Assembly (NCBI GenBank): GCA_948762645.1
Contig: CAQBRY010000031.1
Coordinates: 11,521-17,849, forward strand
Direction of reading: 5' to 3'
From: an uncultured Eubacteriales bacterium
Lineage (GTDB): Bacteria; Bacillota; Clostridia; Oscillospirales; Acutalibacteraceae
Length of the DNA stretch: 6,329 nucleotides
Numbering within the stretch: position 1 is the first letter of the stretch; each line of letters begins with the position of its first letter. The notes beneath the pieces are model-generated. The model searched no databases. It was given only the letters and a program-made list of their open reading frames with translations, and was not told the DNA's origin. Position numbers and translations under genes: made by a program. This document shows positions 1 through 5,780 of the stretch, one piece after another.

Positions 1-1
1 A

Positions 2-1195
2 GAGGAATTACTGAATTTAGTCGCAAAGGTATCTCTTGACGATAACAGCTTTAAAAATGGGCTGAAAAATGTACAAAGTCAGGCAAAATCGGTATCAAAC
101 AGTATGCAGTCTATTTTTTCAGGGATTGGAAACACTTTAAAAAGCGTTGGAAATAAGATTAGTAGCGTGGGTAAGACAATATCAGTAGGAGTTACCGCAC
201 CTTTGGCGGCTTTGGGAGTTGCGACAGCTAAAACAGCGGTTGACTTTCTGAAACTCAAAGAAAACACACGTACAGCTTTTAAGGTGCTTTTAGGAAGTGC
301 CGAAGAAGCTGAAAAAATGCTCGATAGTTTGTACACGTTCGCAAAAACAACGCCATTTTCATACGATACATATTTACAAGCGGGAAAACAGCTTGTCGCA
401 ATGGGATTTGCCGCCAAAGACACTATCCCCTATCTTGACGGAATCACAAACGCCGCAATCGCCACAGGGTCAGGACAAGAGGGCATTATAACGCTTTCGG
501 AAGCAATCGGAAGAATGTCGTTAAAAGGAAAAGTACAGCTTGAAGAGTTAAACCGTATGATTGAAATGGGCGTACCAGCAGTCAAGATTTTAGGTAACGC
601 TTATGGAGTTACGGAATCTCAAATATACGACATGATGAAAAAAGGCAAACTGCTCACAGATGAAGCCCTTCCTAAACTTTTAGACGGTATGAATAGAAGC
701 ACAGACGGTGTAAATGGTATGACCACCGCATACGGAGGACTGGCTACCGAAATGAAAGGCACACTTGCAGGGGATTTGGACAGTTTAAAAAGCAAATTTA
801 GAAATATGTCGATTGATATGGGGGACAGCGAAGAAGCATATCCGATTTTGCAGGAAGTAATAAAAAGTTTTACAAAAACACTTGAAGTGTTGCCGAAAGT
901 TTTTATAAATCTAACAAAGGCGGTTGTACCCGTTTTAACAAAAGTAAATGAAAAATTACAGGCGTTCGGAGAATACTTAGATAACGTAGATCCTAAAAAA
1001 CTTGAACTAATAGGTAAAGTGATACTCGGACTTGCGATAGCAGGACCTATACTTATTATTTTAGGAAAATTAACGAATGTGATTGGAGGCTTGTTTTCAG
1101 CAATTGGAAGTATAGTAGGCATTTTACCGTCTGTTGGTAGTGTTTTTGGAGTGGTCGCAACTGTGGGGGATTTGCACCTATTCTTGCGATTGTAG
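2..1195 (+). CDS. Phage tape measure protein, N-terminal part (5' partial, frameshifted at the 3' end)
   Basis: The tape measure protein sets tail length and is threaded through the tail tube. The frame is open from base 2 (EELLNLVAKVSLDD...), a typical tape-measure N-terminus, so the true start is probably an ATG a few bases left of the window; the ATG at 104 is internal. Counting from base 2, residues ~84-275 look like the TMP_3-type domain (AEEAEKMLDSLYTFAKTTPF, then a GKVQLEELNRMIEMGVPA segment). Residues ~335-385 are hydrophobic and glycine-rich, as in the membrane-interacting stretches of these proteins. The frame ends with a foreign tail (DLHLFLRL) just after a run of five G at 1165-1169. 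Reading one base back there restores a hydrophobic protein continuation, so this is an interrupted gene, not a natural C-terminus. The family assignment is by eye and is strong in context. Confidence 0.87.
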   Translation, partial: EELLNLVAKVSLDDNSFKNGLKNVQSQAKSVSNSMQSIFSGIGNTLKSVGNKISSVGKTISVGVTAPLAALGVATAKTAVDFLKLKENTRTAFKVLLGSAEEAEKMLDSLYTFAKTTPFSYDTYLQAGKQLVAMGFAAKDTIPYLDGITNAAIATGSGQEGIITLSEAIGRMSLKGKVQLEELNRMIEMGVPAVKILGNAYGVTESQIYDMMKKGKLLTDEALPKLLDGMNRSTDGVNGMTTAYGGLATEMKGTLAGDLDSLKSKFRNMSIDMGDSEEAYPILQEVIKSFTKTLEVLPKVFINLTKAVVPVLTKVNEKLQAFGEYLDNVDPKKLELIGKVILGLAIAGPILIILGKLTNVIGGLFSAIGSIVGILPSVGSVFGVVATVGDLHLFLRL

Positions 1196-1404
1196 GGGCA
1201 GTAATAGCTATATTTGTATTTCTGCGTGATGAATGGGATAAGGTTGTAGATACATTTAAAGGATGGATTGAAAAAACAGGAATAGTAGAGTCTTTTAAAA
1301 AGCTATGGGAACGAATACAAAACGTATGTGAAAAACTTAGCGGATTAAAAGATTTATTCTATGTTGTTGGAGGTATCATAACAGCTTATTTATTCCTACA
1401 GTAG
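1168..1404 (+). pseudogene. Middle fragment of the tape measure gene, in a shifted frame
   Basis: After the G-run at 1165-1169 the protein continues in the -1 frame: GFAPILAIVGAVIAIFVFLR, then DEWDKVVDTFKGWIEKTGIV, then about 35 more residues to VVGGIITA. A hydrophobic segment followed by a W-containing helical region is what tape measure proteins have between their N-terminal domain and helical tail. The frame stops at TAG 1402-1404. Around 1384-1392 a second -1 change gives ITA-LFIPTVAAIMGAFNGL, joining smoothly to the next piece. There is no ribosome binding site or plausible start here, so it is not an independent gene. It could be sequencing error rather than real decay. Confidence 0.7.
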
Positions 1405-1412
1405 CAGCAATA

Positions 1413-2474
1413 ATGGGAGCATTTAACGGTTTAATAAAAGCTTTAGACGGTGTTATGAAAGTCGTTGGCGGTGTGATTGACGTCCTTTCAGGAGTTGGAG
1501 AAGTTCTGATTGGTATTTTCACCTTTGACGGTGAGAAAATTTTAAGCGGATTTAGTCAAATTTGGGAAGGAATAAAAGATATATTTTTTGAAGCAATCGA
1601 AAGTATCTGGAGCTTAATAAGCGGATATTTTGAGGGGATTTGGAGTTTTATATCAAGTTTGCTTGAATCAATAGGACTTATCGAATGGCTGTCAAATGCA
1701 CGGAGCAGTATTGAAAAATGGCTATCCGATATTTGGATGAGCATTACAAAGTGGGCTACTGATTTATGTAATGGAATATCAGACTTTTTTAATAATATTT
1801 TGAACATATCTATAACTAAATGCAGCAATATAAAAAACAGCATTTCAAATATCGTCAACAGCGTGTGGAGTACAATTCAAGATAAATTTACCAGAATAAA
1901 AAATTTTATTTCAGAAACATGGAACACTATAAAATCAACAACTTCAAACATCTGGAATAGCATAAAAAAAGCAATCACTGAGCCGATACAGAACGCATTT
2001 AATACAATTAAAAGTTGGATTGACAAAATAAAAGGATTATTTAATTTTTCATGGAGTCTGCCGAAATTAAAGTTACCTCATTTTAAGGTAAACGGTTCAT
2101 TTAGTTTAAATCCGCCATCAGTACCTAGTTTCAATATAGAATGGTACAAAAAAGGTGCGATTTTAAACGAACCCACAGCCTTTGGTATAAATCCGTTTAG
2201 CAACAGTCTAATGGTAGGCGGAGAAGCTGGAGCAGAAGCAATCGCCCCTATCGACACACTACAAGATTATGTCAAACAAGCGGTAAAAGAGGAAAATGCT
2301 AATAACACACTCATTACCTTATTCGTAAATATGTACGAACTCTTAAAACAGTATTTACCCACGCTCTCAAAAAGACAGCTCGTACTTGATACTGGTGCGG
2401 TTGTGGGCGAATTATCGCCATACATTGACTATAGTTTAGGAAATATAAATGCTTTAAAGATCAGAGGGAATTAG
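1413..2474 (+). CDS. Phage tape measure protein, C-terminal part (separated by frameshift)
   Basis: This is the C-terminal ~355 residues of the same protein. The first in-frame ATG is 1413, but homologous-looking coding extends back to about 1386 and the frame is open to 1341; there is no good ribosome binding site before 1413, so that start is an artefact of the break. The first part (GLIKALDGVMKVVGGVIDVL) is a common tape-measure segment. It is followed by a long amphipathic stretch with recurring W/F-N-[ST]-I-K units (WSTIQ, WNTIK, WNSIK, FNTIK at 1866-2018). Near the end the motif GGEAGAEAIAP (about 2217-2250) is the conserved C-terminal mark of many Firmicute tape measure proteins. The three pieces together give about 824 residues, an ordinary siphophage size; at roughly 0.15 nm per residue that is a tail near 120 nm. 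The stop TAG is directly followed by the ATG of the next gene. Confidence 0.87.
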   Translation: MGAFNGLIKALDGVMKVVGGVIDVLSGVGEVLIGIFTFDGEKILSGFSQIWEGIKDIFFEAIESIWSLISGYFEGIWSFISSLLESIGLIEWLSNARSSIEKWLSDIWMSITKWATDLCNGISDFFNNILNISITKCSNIKNSISNIVNSVWSTIQDKFTRIKNFISETWNTIKSTTSNIWNSIKKAITEPIQNAFNTIKSWIDKIKGLFNFSWSLPKLKLPHFKVNGSFSLNPPSVPSFNIEWYKKGAILNEPTAFGINPFSNSLMVGGEAGAEAIAPIDTLQDYVKQAVKEENANNTLITLFVNMYELLKQYLPTLSKRQLVLDTGAVVGELSPYIDYSLGNINALKIRGN

Positions 2475-3143
2475 ATGTATAACAACGTAGAATTTATAAG
2501 GTTAAGCGACAACAAAATTAAAGAAAGTTATAAAGATTTTGGTCTTCTGCTCTCCCCTTTCAACCTTGAAATTCCAGAAGTACAGACGAATTATATCAGT
2601 ATTGCAGGTCGTAACGGAAGTATTGATTTAACGGAGGTACTTGGACAAATAAATTATAACAATCGTAATTTAGATCTTAATTTTACAGCGACCAACGGAA
2701 TAAAAAATATGATTAATATTTATACAGAACTCGCAAACTTTTTGCATGGGCAGAATATGAAAATAACTTTACCAAATTATGAAGATTATTATCTAATCGG
2801 GCGGTGCAGTATCGGAAGTTTAGACAGAGCAAAAAAGACAGGACAAATAACAATAAAGACAAATTGTGAGCCTTATAAGTGCAAAAATGAACTAACAACA
2901 ATTACACAAACAATAGGAACACTTCCCTATAAAATAATTATTAATAATCTAAAAATGCCGACAGTCCCCACAATTACGACAACTAATAACGTGATAATGA
3001 ACTTTGAAAACATAGATTATTCGTGGATTGAGGGCGAACACATAAATACATCTATTGTCTTAAAAGAGGGAGAAAATATTTTTACATTTAAATCAGGAAA
3101 CAGCGGAATCGTTACATTCTCGTATCAGGAGGGAACTTTATGA
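2475..3143 (+). CDS. Phage distal tail protein (Dit-like)
   Basis: A 222-residue protein of the distal tail (Dit) type, which forms the ring joining the tail tube to the tip/baseplate hub. Visible family signs are an N-terminal segment GLLLSPFNLEIPE, the ISIAGRNGSIDLTE motif (about residues 42-55; compare I-x-G-R-x-G-x-x-D-L), FLHGQNMKI about residues 88-96, and a central CEPYK (about 131-135) that usually closes the first beta domain. The remaining ~85 residues would be the galectin-like beta domain, which I infer from family architecture. The start is fixed by AGAGGGA at 2463-2469 and by ATG 2475 coming directly after the tape measure stop, indicating translational coupling. Its stop overlaps the next start (ATGA at 3140-3143). 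It is intact and of normal length. Confidence 0.86.
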   Translation: MYNNVEFIRLSDNKIKESYKDFGLLLSPFNLEIPEVQTNYISIAGRNGSIDLTEVLGQINYNNRNLDLNFTATNGIKNMINIYTELANFLHGQNMKITLPNYEDYYLIGRCSIGSLDRAKKTGQITIKTNCEPYKCKNELTTITQTIGTLPYKIIINNLKMPTVPTITTTNNVIMNFENIDYSWIEGEHINTSIVLKEGENIFTFKSGNSGIVTFSYQEGTL

Positions 3144-4768
3144 GATACGTTATAAAATGTGATAATTACATACTTCACGACAGTCAGAACCAGACTTTAA
3201 GGATAAACAGTCCTAAATTAAATTTGGAACTGAATAAAAACGGTACTCTTACATTTACAGTCCTAAACAATCACCCTTATTACAGCAACATAAATAAGCT
3301 AAAATCTATTATTTCAGTGTATCAAGATAATAAAATATTGTTCAAAGGTAGAGTTTTAGACGACACCATAAACATATATAAATCCAGAAAAATAACGGTT
3401 GAAGGAATCAGGGCGTTTTTAACTGACAGTATTTATCGTCCTTTTTCGTACCAAGGCGACATACCAGAATTTCTGGAAAGTATAATTGATAATCATAATT
3501 CACAAGTCGAGGACTTTCAAAAATTCATACTGGGAAATATTACTGTGACAGACCCAAACCACTATATAAACCGTTCAAGTATAGAATATTTGACAAGTCT
3601 GGAAGTGATTGAAAGTAGGCTGATAAAAACTTACGGAGGATATTTGATTGTAAGATATGAAGATAACGGAAATTATTTAGATTATTTATCAGACTTTCCA
3701 TATACCTCAACTCAATTAATAGAATTTTCCGTCAACCTTGCAGATTTAAGCCAAAAAATAGACGGAACAAGCATTAAAACAGGAATCATACCTCTTGGTG
3801 CAAAGATCAAAGACAGCGAAGGCAACGATACAGACGAAAGATTGACTATTAAAAGTGTAAACGATGATAAAGACTACTTAATTAATGAGGAAGCTGCTGC
3901 TTTGTACGGAAGTATATTTGAGGTTGTAACGTGGGAAGATGTGACAGTTGCAAGTAATTTGCTTACCAAAGCCAAACAATATTTAGCCGACAACATCATG
4001 TTTCTGGTAAAAATTGATGTGTCGGCTATTGATTTAAGTACATTAAATAAAGATGTAAATTCTTTTAAAGTAGGAGAATATGTGAAGATAAAGAGTACCC
4101 CTCATGAAATAAATAAAATTTATGTGCTTAAAAAATTAAATATAGACATAGAAAATCCGTCAAAAACACAAATACAACTTGGCGATAGTTTTAAATCTCT
4201 AACAGACATCAGTATCGGACAATCCAGCTCCGCAAACGATTTAGTTACAAGAATAGGAACAATAGAAACACATTATGTACCAAACAACGAACTCACAGGA
4301 ATAATAAACGAAACAGTTGAAACCAACAGTTTAATACAACAAATGCCTGAAAATATATTACTTAGGGTACCTCAAAATTATACTAAACAAACAGATTTTA
4401 AAGAATATCAAAGTCAAGTCAGCACCCAGTTTACTCAGACTGCAAATGACTTCACCATGCAATTTACTAATTTAATCAGTCAGATAAACAGTTTGGACGG
4501 ACAAACGCAAGAACAATTCAATGAAATCACGAAATATATAAGGTTTGTAGACGGAAATATTGTTTTAGGACAAGTTAATAATCCTCTGCTTTTAAAAATT
4601 ATGAATGATCGTATATCTTTTGTAAGCAGCAACATTGAGATAGCGTACATGAGCGGCGGAAAATTATACATAAAAGATGGTGAATTTATTAAAAGTTTAC
4701 AAATTGGAAATTATATTTTTGAACCCAGAGCAAATGGAAATTTATCATTTTATAAGAATAGGGGGTAA
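3140..4768 (+). CDS. Phage tail hub / tail-associated protein (prophage endopeptidase tail family, Tal-like)
   Basis: A 542-residue tail-tip hub protein of the kind usually named prophage endopeptidase tail or phage minor structural protein. It caps the tail tube and carries adhesins or a cell-wall enzyme; peptidase activity is not demonstrable here. Residues ~1-355 have the hub beta-domain pattern, with the recognisable TYGGYLIVRYEDNGNYLDYL block near residues 163-182 and GTSIKTGIIPLGA after it. Residues ~420-470 (TQFTQTANDFTMQFTNLISQ) are heptad-like and suggest a trimeric coiled coil. The C-terminus ends in the family-typical IGNYIFEPRANGNLSF, so the gene is complete. The start is supported by AGGAGGG at 3127-3133, six bases before ATG. 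The usual downstream genes (fibre, holin, lysin) are missing; a convergent toxin gene follows after 13 bp. Confidence 0.86.
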   Translation: MRYVIKCDNYILHDSQNQTLRINSPKLNLELNKNGTLTFTVLNNHPYYSNINKLKSIISVYQDNKILFKGRVLDDTINIYKSRKITVEGIRAFLTDSIYRPFSYQGDIPEFLESIIDNHNSQVEDFQKFILGNITVTDPNHYINRSSIEYLTSLEVIESRLIKTYGGYLIVRYEDNGNYLDYLSDFPYTSTQLIEFSVNLADLSQKIDGTSIKTGIIPLGAKIKDSEGNDTDERLTIKSVNDDKDYLINEEAAALYGSIFEVVTWEDVTVASNLLTKAKQYLADNIMFLVKIDVSAIDLSTLNKDVNSFKVGEYVKIKSTPHEINKIYVLKKLNIDIENPSKTQIQLGDSFKSLTDISIGQSSSANDLVTRIGTIETHYVPNNELTGIINETVETNSLIQQMPENILLRVPQNYTKQTDFKEYQSQVSTQFTQTANDFTMQFTNLISQINSLDGQTQEQFNEITKYIRFVDGNIVLGQVNNPLLLKIMNDRISFVSSNIEIAYMSGGKLYIKDGEFIKSLQIGNYIFEPRANGNLSFYKNRG

Positions 4769-4770
4769 AA

Positions 4771-4797
4771 AAATCTTATTTTCATTTCAAAAGATTT
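4771..4797. terminator. Weak AT-rich hairpin between convergent genes
   Basis: AAATCTT (4771-4777) and AAGATTT (4791-4797) form a perfect 7-bp inverted repeat with a 13-base loop. It lies between the Tal stop and the toxin stop and overlaps the last toxin codons. On the minus strand it is followed by the A/T-rich run at 4766-4770. It could act as a bidirectional terminator, but the stem is nearly all A/T and the loop is long, so this is only a candidate. Confidence 0.22.
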
Positions 4798-5093
4798 ATC
4801 CAATCTCGCTTAGAGGAAAGGAAGCGAAGAACAGATACAACTTTTTCTTTTTCGTCAACAGTATAAAATATTAAATAATTATTCACTAAAACCAATCTAA
4901 TACCTAAACTTGCAAGATAACTGTCTTTTACAAGAGGCTGTCTGGTTGGCATGTTTTCCAAACTTTTCAATACTTTTTCAGCATCATCAACTAATTTTTT
5001 AGAAGCGATAATATTTTTAATCTCATTCTTTATATACTTTGCTGAATTAAATAAATCCTCTTTTGCGGTGGCAGTCATAACAACTTTATGCAT
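4782..5093 (-). CDS. Type II toxin, RelE/ParE superfamily
   Basis: A 103-residue small basic toxin of normal family length. The N-terminus MHKVVMTATAKEDLFNSAKY is the first beta strand and helix typical of ParE/RelE proteins. ENMPTRQPLV, then GIRLVLVNNYLIFYTVDE (from residue ~63), and the C-terminal VLRFLSSKRDW (residues ~88-98) are the strand and C-terminal motifs of the family, with R65, R90 and R96 as candidate functional residues. RelE members cleave mRNA on the ribosome and ParE members poison gyrase; the sequence does not decide which. The start ATG directly follows the antitoxin stop (TAGATG), with GAGGAG inside the antitoxin's end as ribosome binding site, so translation is coupled and antitoxin is made first. 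It is intact and convergent with the tail genes. Confidence 0.89.
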   Translation of the reverse strand: MHKVVMTATAKEDLFNSAKYIKNEIKNIIASKKLVDDAEKVLKSLENMPTRQPLVKDSYLASLGIRLVLVNNYLIFYTVDEKEKVVSVLRFLSSKRDWINLLK

Positions 5094-5357
5094 CTAAATT
5101 TCAAGCTCCTCACGAATATCTGATATTGTTTCTTTATAGTCTGAAGTTCTCTTATTTTTAACATCATCTATTCCTTTTTCGATTAATTTATAAAGTTCCG
5201 TTCTTCCACAAATTTTTTCATAATCTTCGATACTCATAATCGCAAGGTCACCTTTTCCGTTTTTAGTTATAAAAACAGGTTCTGAATAAGTATGACAAAA
5301 ATTACTTATTTCATTGTAATTATTTCTTAAATCTGCACTTGGTCTAATAGTCGGCAT
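5094..5357 (-). CDS. Type II antitoxin, Phd/YefM family
   Basis: An 87-residue antitoxin that should bind and neutralise the downstream toxin and repress its own operon. The N-terminal DNA-binding/dimerisation part is typical of the family: MPTIRPSADLRNNYNEIS, then EPVFITKNGKGDLAIMS and EDYEKI (residues ~27-49). The C-terminal ~35 residues are acidic/basic and probably disordered until they wrap the toxin. I chose the ATG at 5357 over an in-frame GTG at 5366, because GAGGTG (5364-5369) is the ribosome binding site and lies six bases before this ATG, overlapping the GTG. A strong promoter and palindromic sites lie just upstream, consistent with autoregulation. Confidence 0.89.
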   Translation of the reverse strand: MPTIRPSADLRNNYNEISNFCHTYSEPVFITKNGKGDLAIMSIEDYEKICGRTELYKLIEKGIDDVKNKRTSDYKETISDIREELEI

Positions 5358-5378
5358 AATTATCACCTCAAATATTAT

Positions 5379-5421
5379 TATATCAATATTATATACAAAT
5401 ATTGATATATTTTCAATATTT
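5379..5421. promoter_or_regulatory. Three-half-site operator over the toxin-antitoxin promoter
   Basis: TCAATATT at 5383-5390, AATATTGA at 5398-5405 and TCAATATT at 5413-5420 are the same 8-base half-site in alternating orientation, with starts exactly 15 bases apart. The first pair extends to a perfect 12-bp inverted repeat (TATATCAATATT 5379-5390 with AATATTGATATA 5398-5409). The second pair extends to 9 bp (5397-5405 with 5413-5421). The array overlaps the -35, spacer and -10. Phd/YefM antitoxins bind palindromes at their own promoter, so this is the likely site of conditional repression. AT richness makes some repetition expected, but the even spacing is notable. Confidence 0.55.
5388..5416 (-). 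promoter_or_regulatory. Promoter of the antitoxin-toxin operon
   Basis: On the minus strand TTGAAA (complement of 5411-5416) and a perfect TATAAT (complement of 5388-5393) are separated by exactly 17 bases (5394-5410). This is a textbook sigma-70/sigma-A promoter placed about 30 bases upstream of the antitoxin start. The -10 and spacer are covered by the inverted repeats described next, as expected for autorepression. Confidence 0.72.
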
Positions 5422-5458
5422 AAAATGAAAGGTGAGAAGCTTTTTTCTCAAACGTACA

Positions 5459-5487
5459 TTGACAACTGAATAAAGACAAACTCAATT
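5459..5487 (+). promoter_or_regulatory. Candidate leader promoter, or boxA-like leader motif
   Basis: TTGACA at 5459-5464 is a perfect -35, but the sequence 17 bases on (TCAATT, 5482-5487) is a poor -10. The wider stretch GTACATTGACAACTGAAT resembles the GTACATTGAAAACTGAAT-type sequence near boxA in clostridial rRNA leaders and spacers. A small hairpin (5433-5450) sits in front of it, as boxB does. It may therefore be an antitermination-type element rather than a promoter. Both readings are inference. Confidence 0.3.
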
Positions 5488-5520
5488 ACTTTATCCATTC
5501 TGCTCTAAGAGTAAGCGTTT

Positions 5521-5578
5521 TATACGGTTCGCCATGACCCTAATTTATTAATTAGGTGAGCGAGAAAACACCGATATA
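5521..5578 (+). other. Multi-stem RNA hairpin domain
   Basis: TATACGGT (5521-5528) pairs with ACCG-TATA (5570-5573, 5575-5578; A5574 bulged). TCGC (5529-5532) pairs with GCGA (5560-5563), CA with TG (5533-5534/5557-5558), and CCTAATT (5539-5545) with AATTAGG (5550-5556) around a TATT loop. This is the strongest local structure in the window, with about 21 pairs in 58 bases, and supports a folded RNA. Confidence 0.55.
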
Positions 5579-5581
5579 TAA

Positions 5582-5600
5582 AATTAGCCGGAAACTAATT
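5582..5600 (+). other. RNA hairpin with a CCGGAAA loop, alternative partner of the preceding domain
   Basis: AATTAG (5582-5587) and CTAATT (5595-5600) form a perfect 6-bp stem around CCGGAAA. The same two words occur in the preceding stem (5540-5545 and 5550-5555), so cross-pairing between the two hairpins is possible. Confidence 0.4.
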
Positions 5601-5704
5601 CGCGATAACAGGAACGGTAACAATGATACTTTTGCATAGCCATAGTTCGAGCATGATAAGACCGTCGCAAACAATGGGTGTAACCCCAATGAGGAGGACG
5701 TAAA

Positions 5705-5740
5705 ATGCGTATGTCGCTGAATAACCCATCAACGGATTGA
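5705..5740 (+). CDS. 11-codon leader peptide
   Basis: ATG at 5705 is preceded by a perfect AGGAGG (5692-5697) at seven bases and opens MRMSLNNPSTD, ending at TGA 5738-5740. This is the best ribosome binding site in the region, although the frame is only 11 codons. The start codon lies in the loop of a GACGTA/TATGTC hairpin (5697-5702/5710-5715, one G-U pair). The codons AAC-CCA overlap ACCCAT (5724-5729), which can pair with ATGGGT (5674-5679). Ribosomes on this frame would therefore disturb the local fold, the usual logic of translational or transcriptional attenuation for the gene 40 bases downstream. I do not recognise the peptide. It could be fortuitous, but ribosome binding site, spacing and placement argue against that. 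Confidence 0.5.
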   Translation: MRMSLNNPSTD

Positions 5741-5780
5741 GTAAGTCTAAAAGTATTTTTAAAAGGAAGGATTTTTAAAA

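Larger units (their letters stand above)
5431..5780 (+). ncRNA. Long structured 5' leader RNA upstream of the excisionase gene (gene-free stretch)
   Basis: About 350 bases without a conventional gene lie between the antitoxin promoter and the excisionase. The stretch is visibly richer in G/C than its flanks and full of perfect complementary pairs. There is a hairpin TGAGAA/TTCTCA (5433-5438/5445-5450), ATAAAG/CTTTAT (5470-5475/5489-5494), a long stem-loop domain 5521-5578, a hairpin 5582-5600, and ACGGT/ACCGT (5614-5618/5661-5665). Further on come a GGGT/ACCC hairpin, the start-codon hairpin 5697-5715, and a long-range ATACTTTT/AAAAGTAT pair (5626-5633/5749-5756). I do not recognise it as a named riboswitch, group I/II intron or tRNA. 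Inference: a cis-acting leader controlling excisionase and integrase expression. A stand-alone RNA remains possible. Confidence 0.5.

Noticed and set aside
619..1122. 167-codon minus-strand frame inside the tape measure gene
   Set aside because: It is a serine/proline-rich antisense shadow of a clear coding frame, without a start signal.
1160..1392. Programmed ribosomal frameshifting in the tape measure gene
   Set aside because: Programmed shifts in this module are known for the tail assembly chaperone genes upstream, not the tape measure. Only the G-run resembles a slippery site and the second break does not, so base loss is simpler.
4677..4874. 65-codon plus-strand frame over the Tal end and the toxin gene
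   Set aside because: It overlaps two well-supported genes in other frames and reads as low-complexity sequence (IYHFIRIGGKKILFSFQK).
5358..5366. Antitoxin start at the in-frame GTG 5366
   Set aside because: That GTG is part of the ribosome binding site GAGGTG for the ATG at 5357, where the conserved MPTIRPS start begins.
5520..5680. tRNA, riboswitch or intron in the leader (GGTTCG and GTTCGAGC look like T-loops)
   Set aside because: No T-stem, anticodon arm or acceptor stem forms around either motif, and no conserved core of a group I or II intron or common riboswitch could be found.
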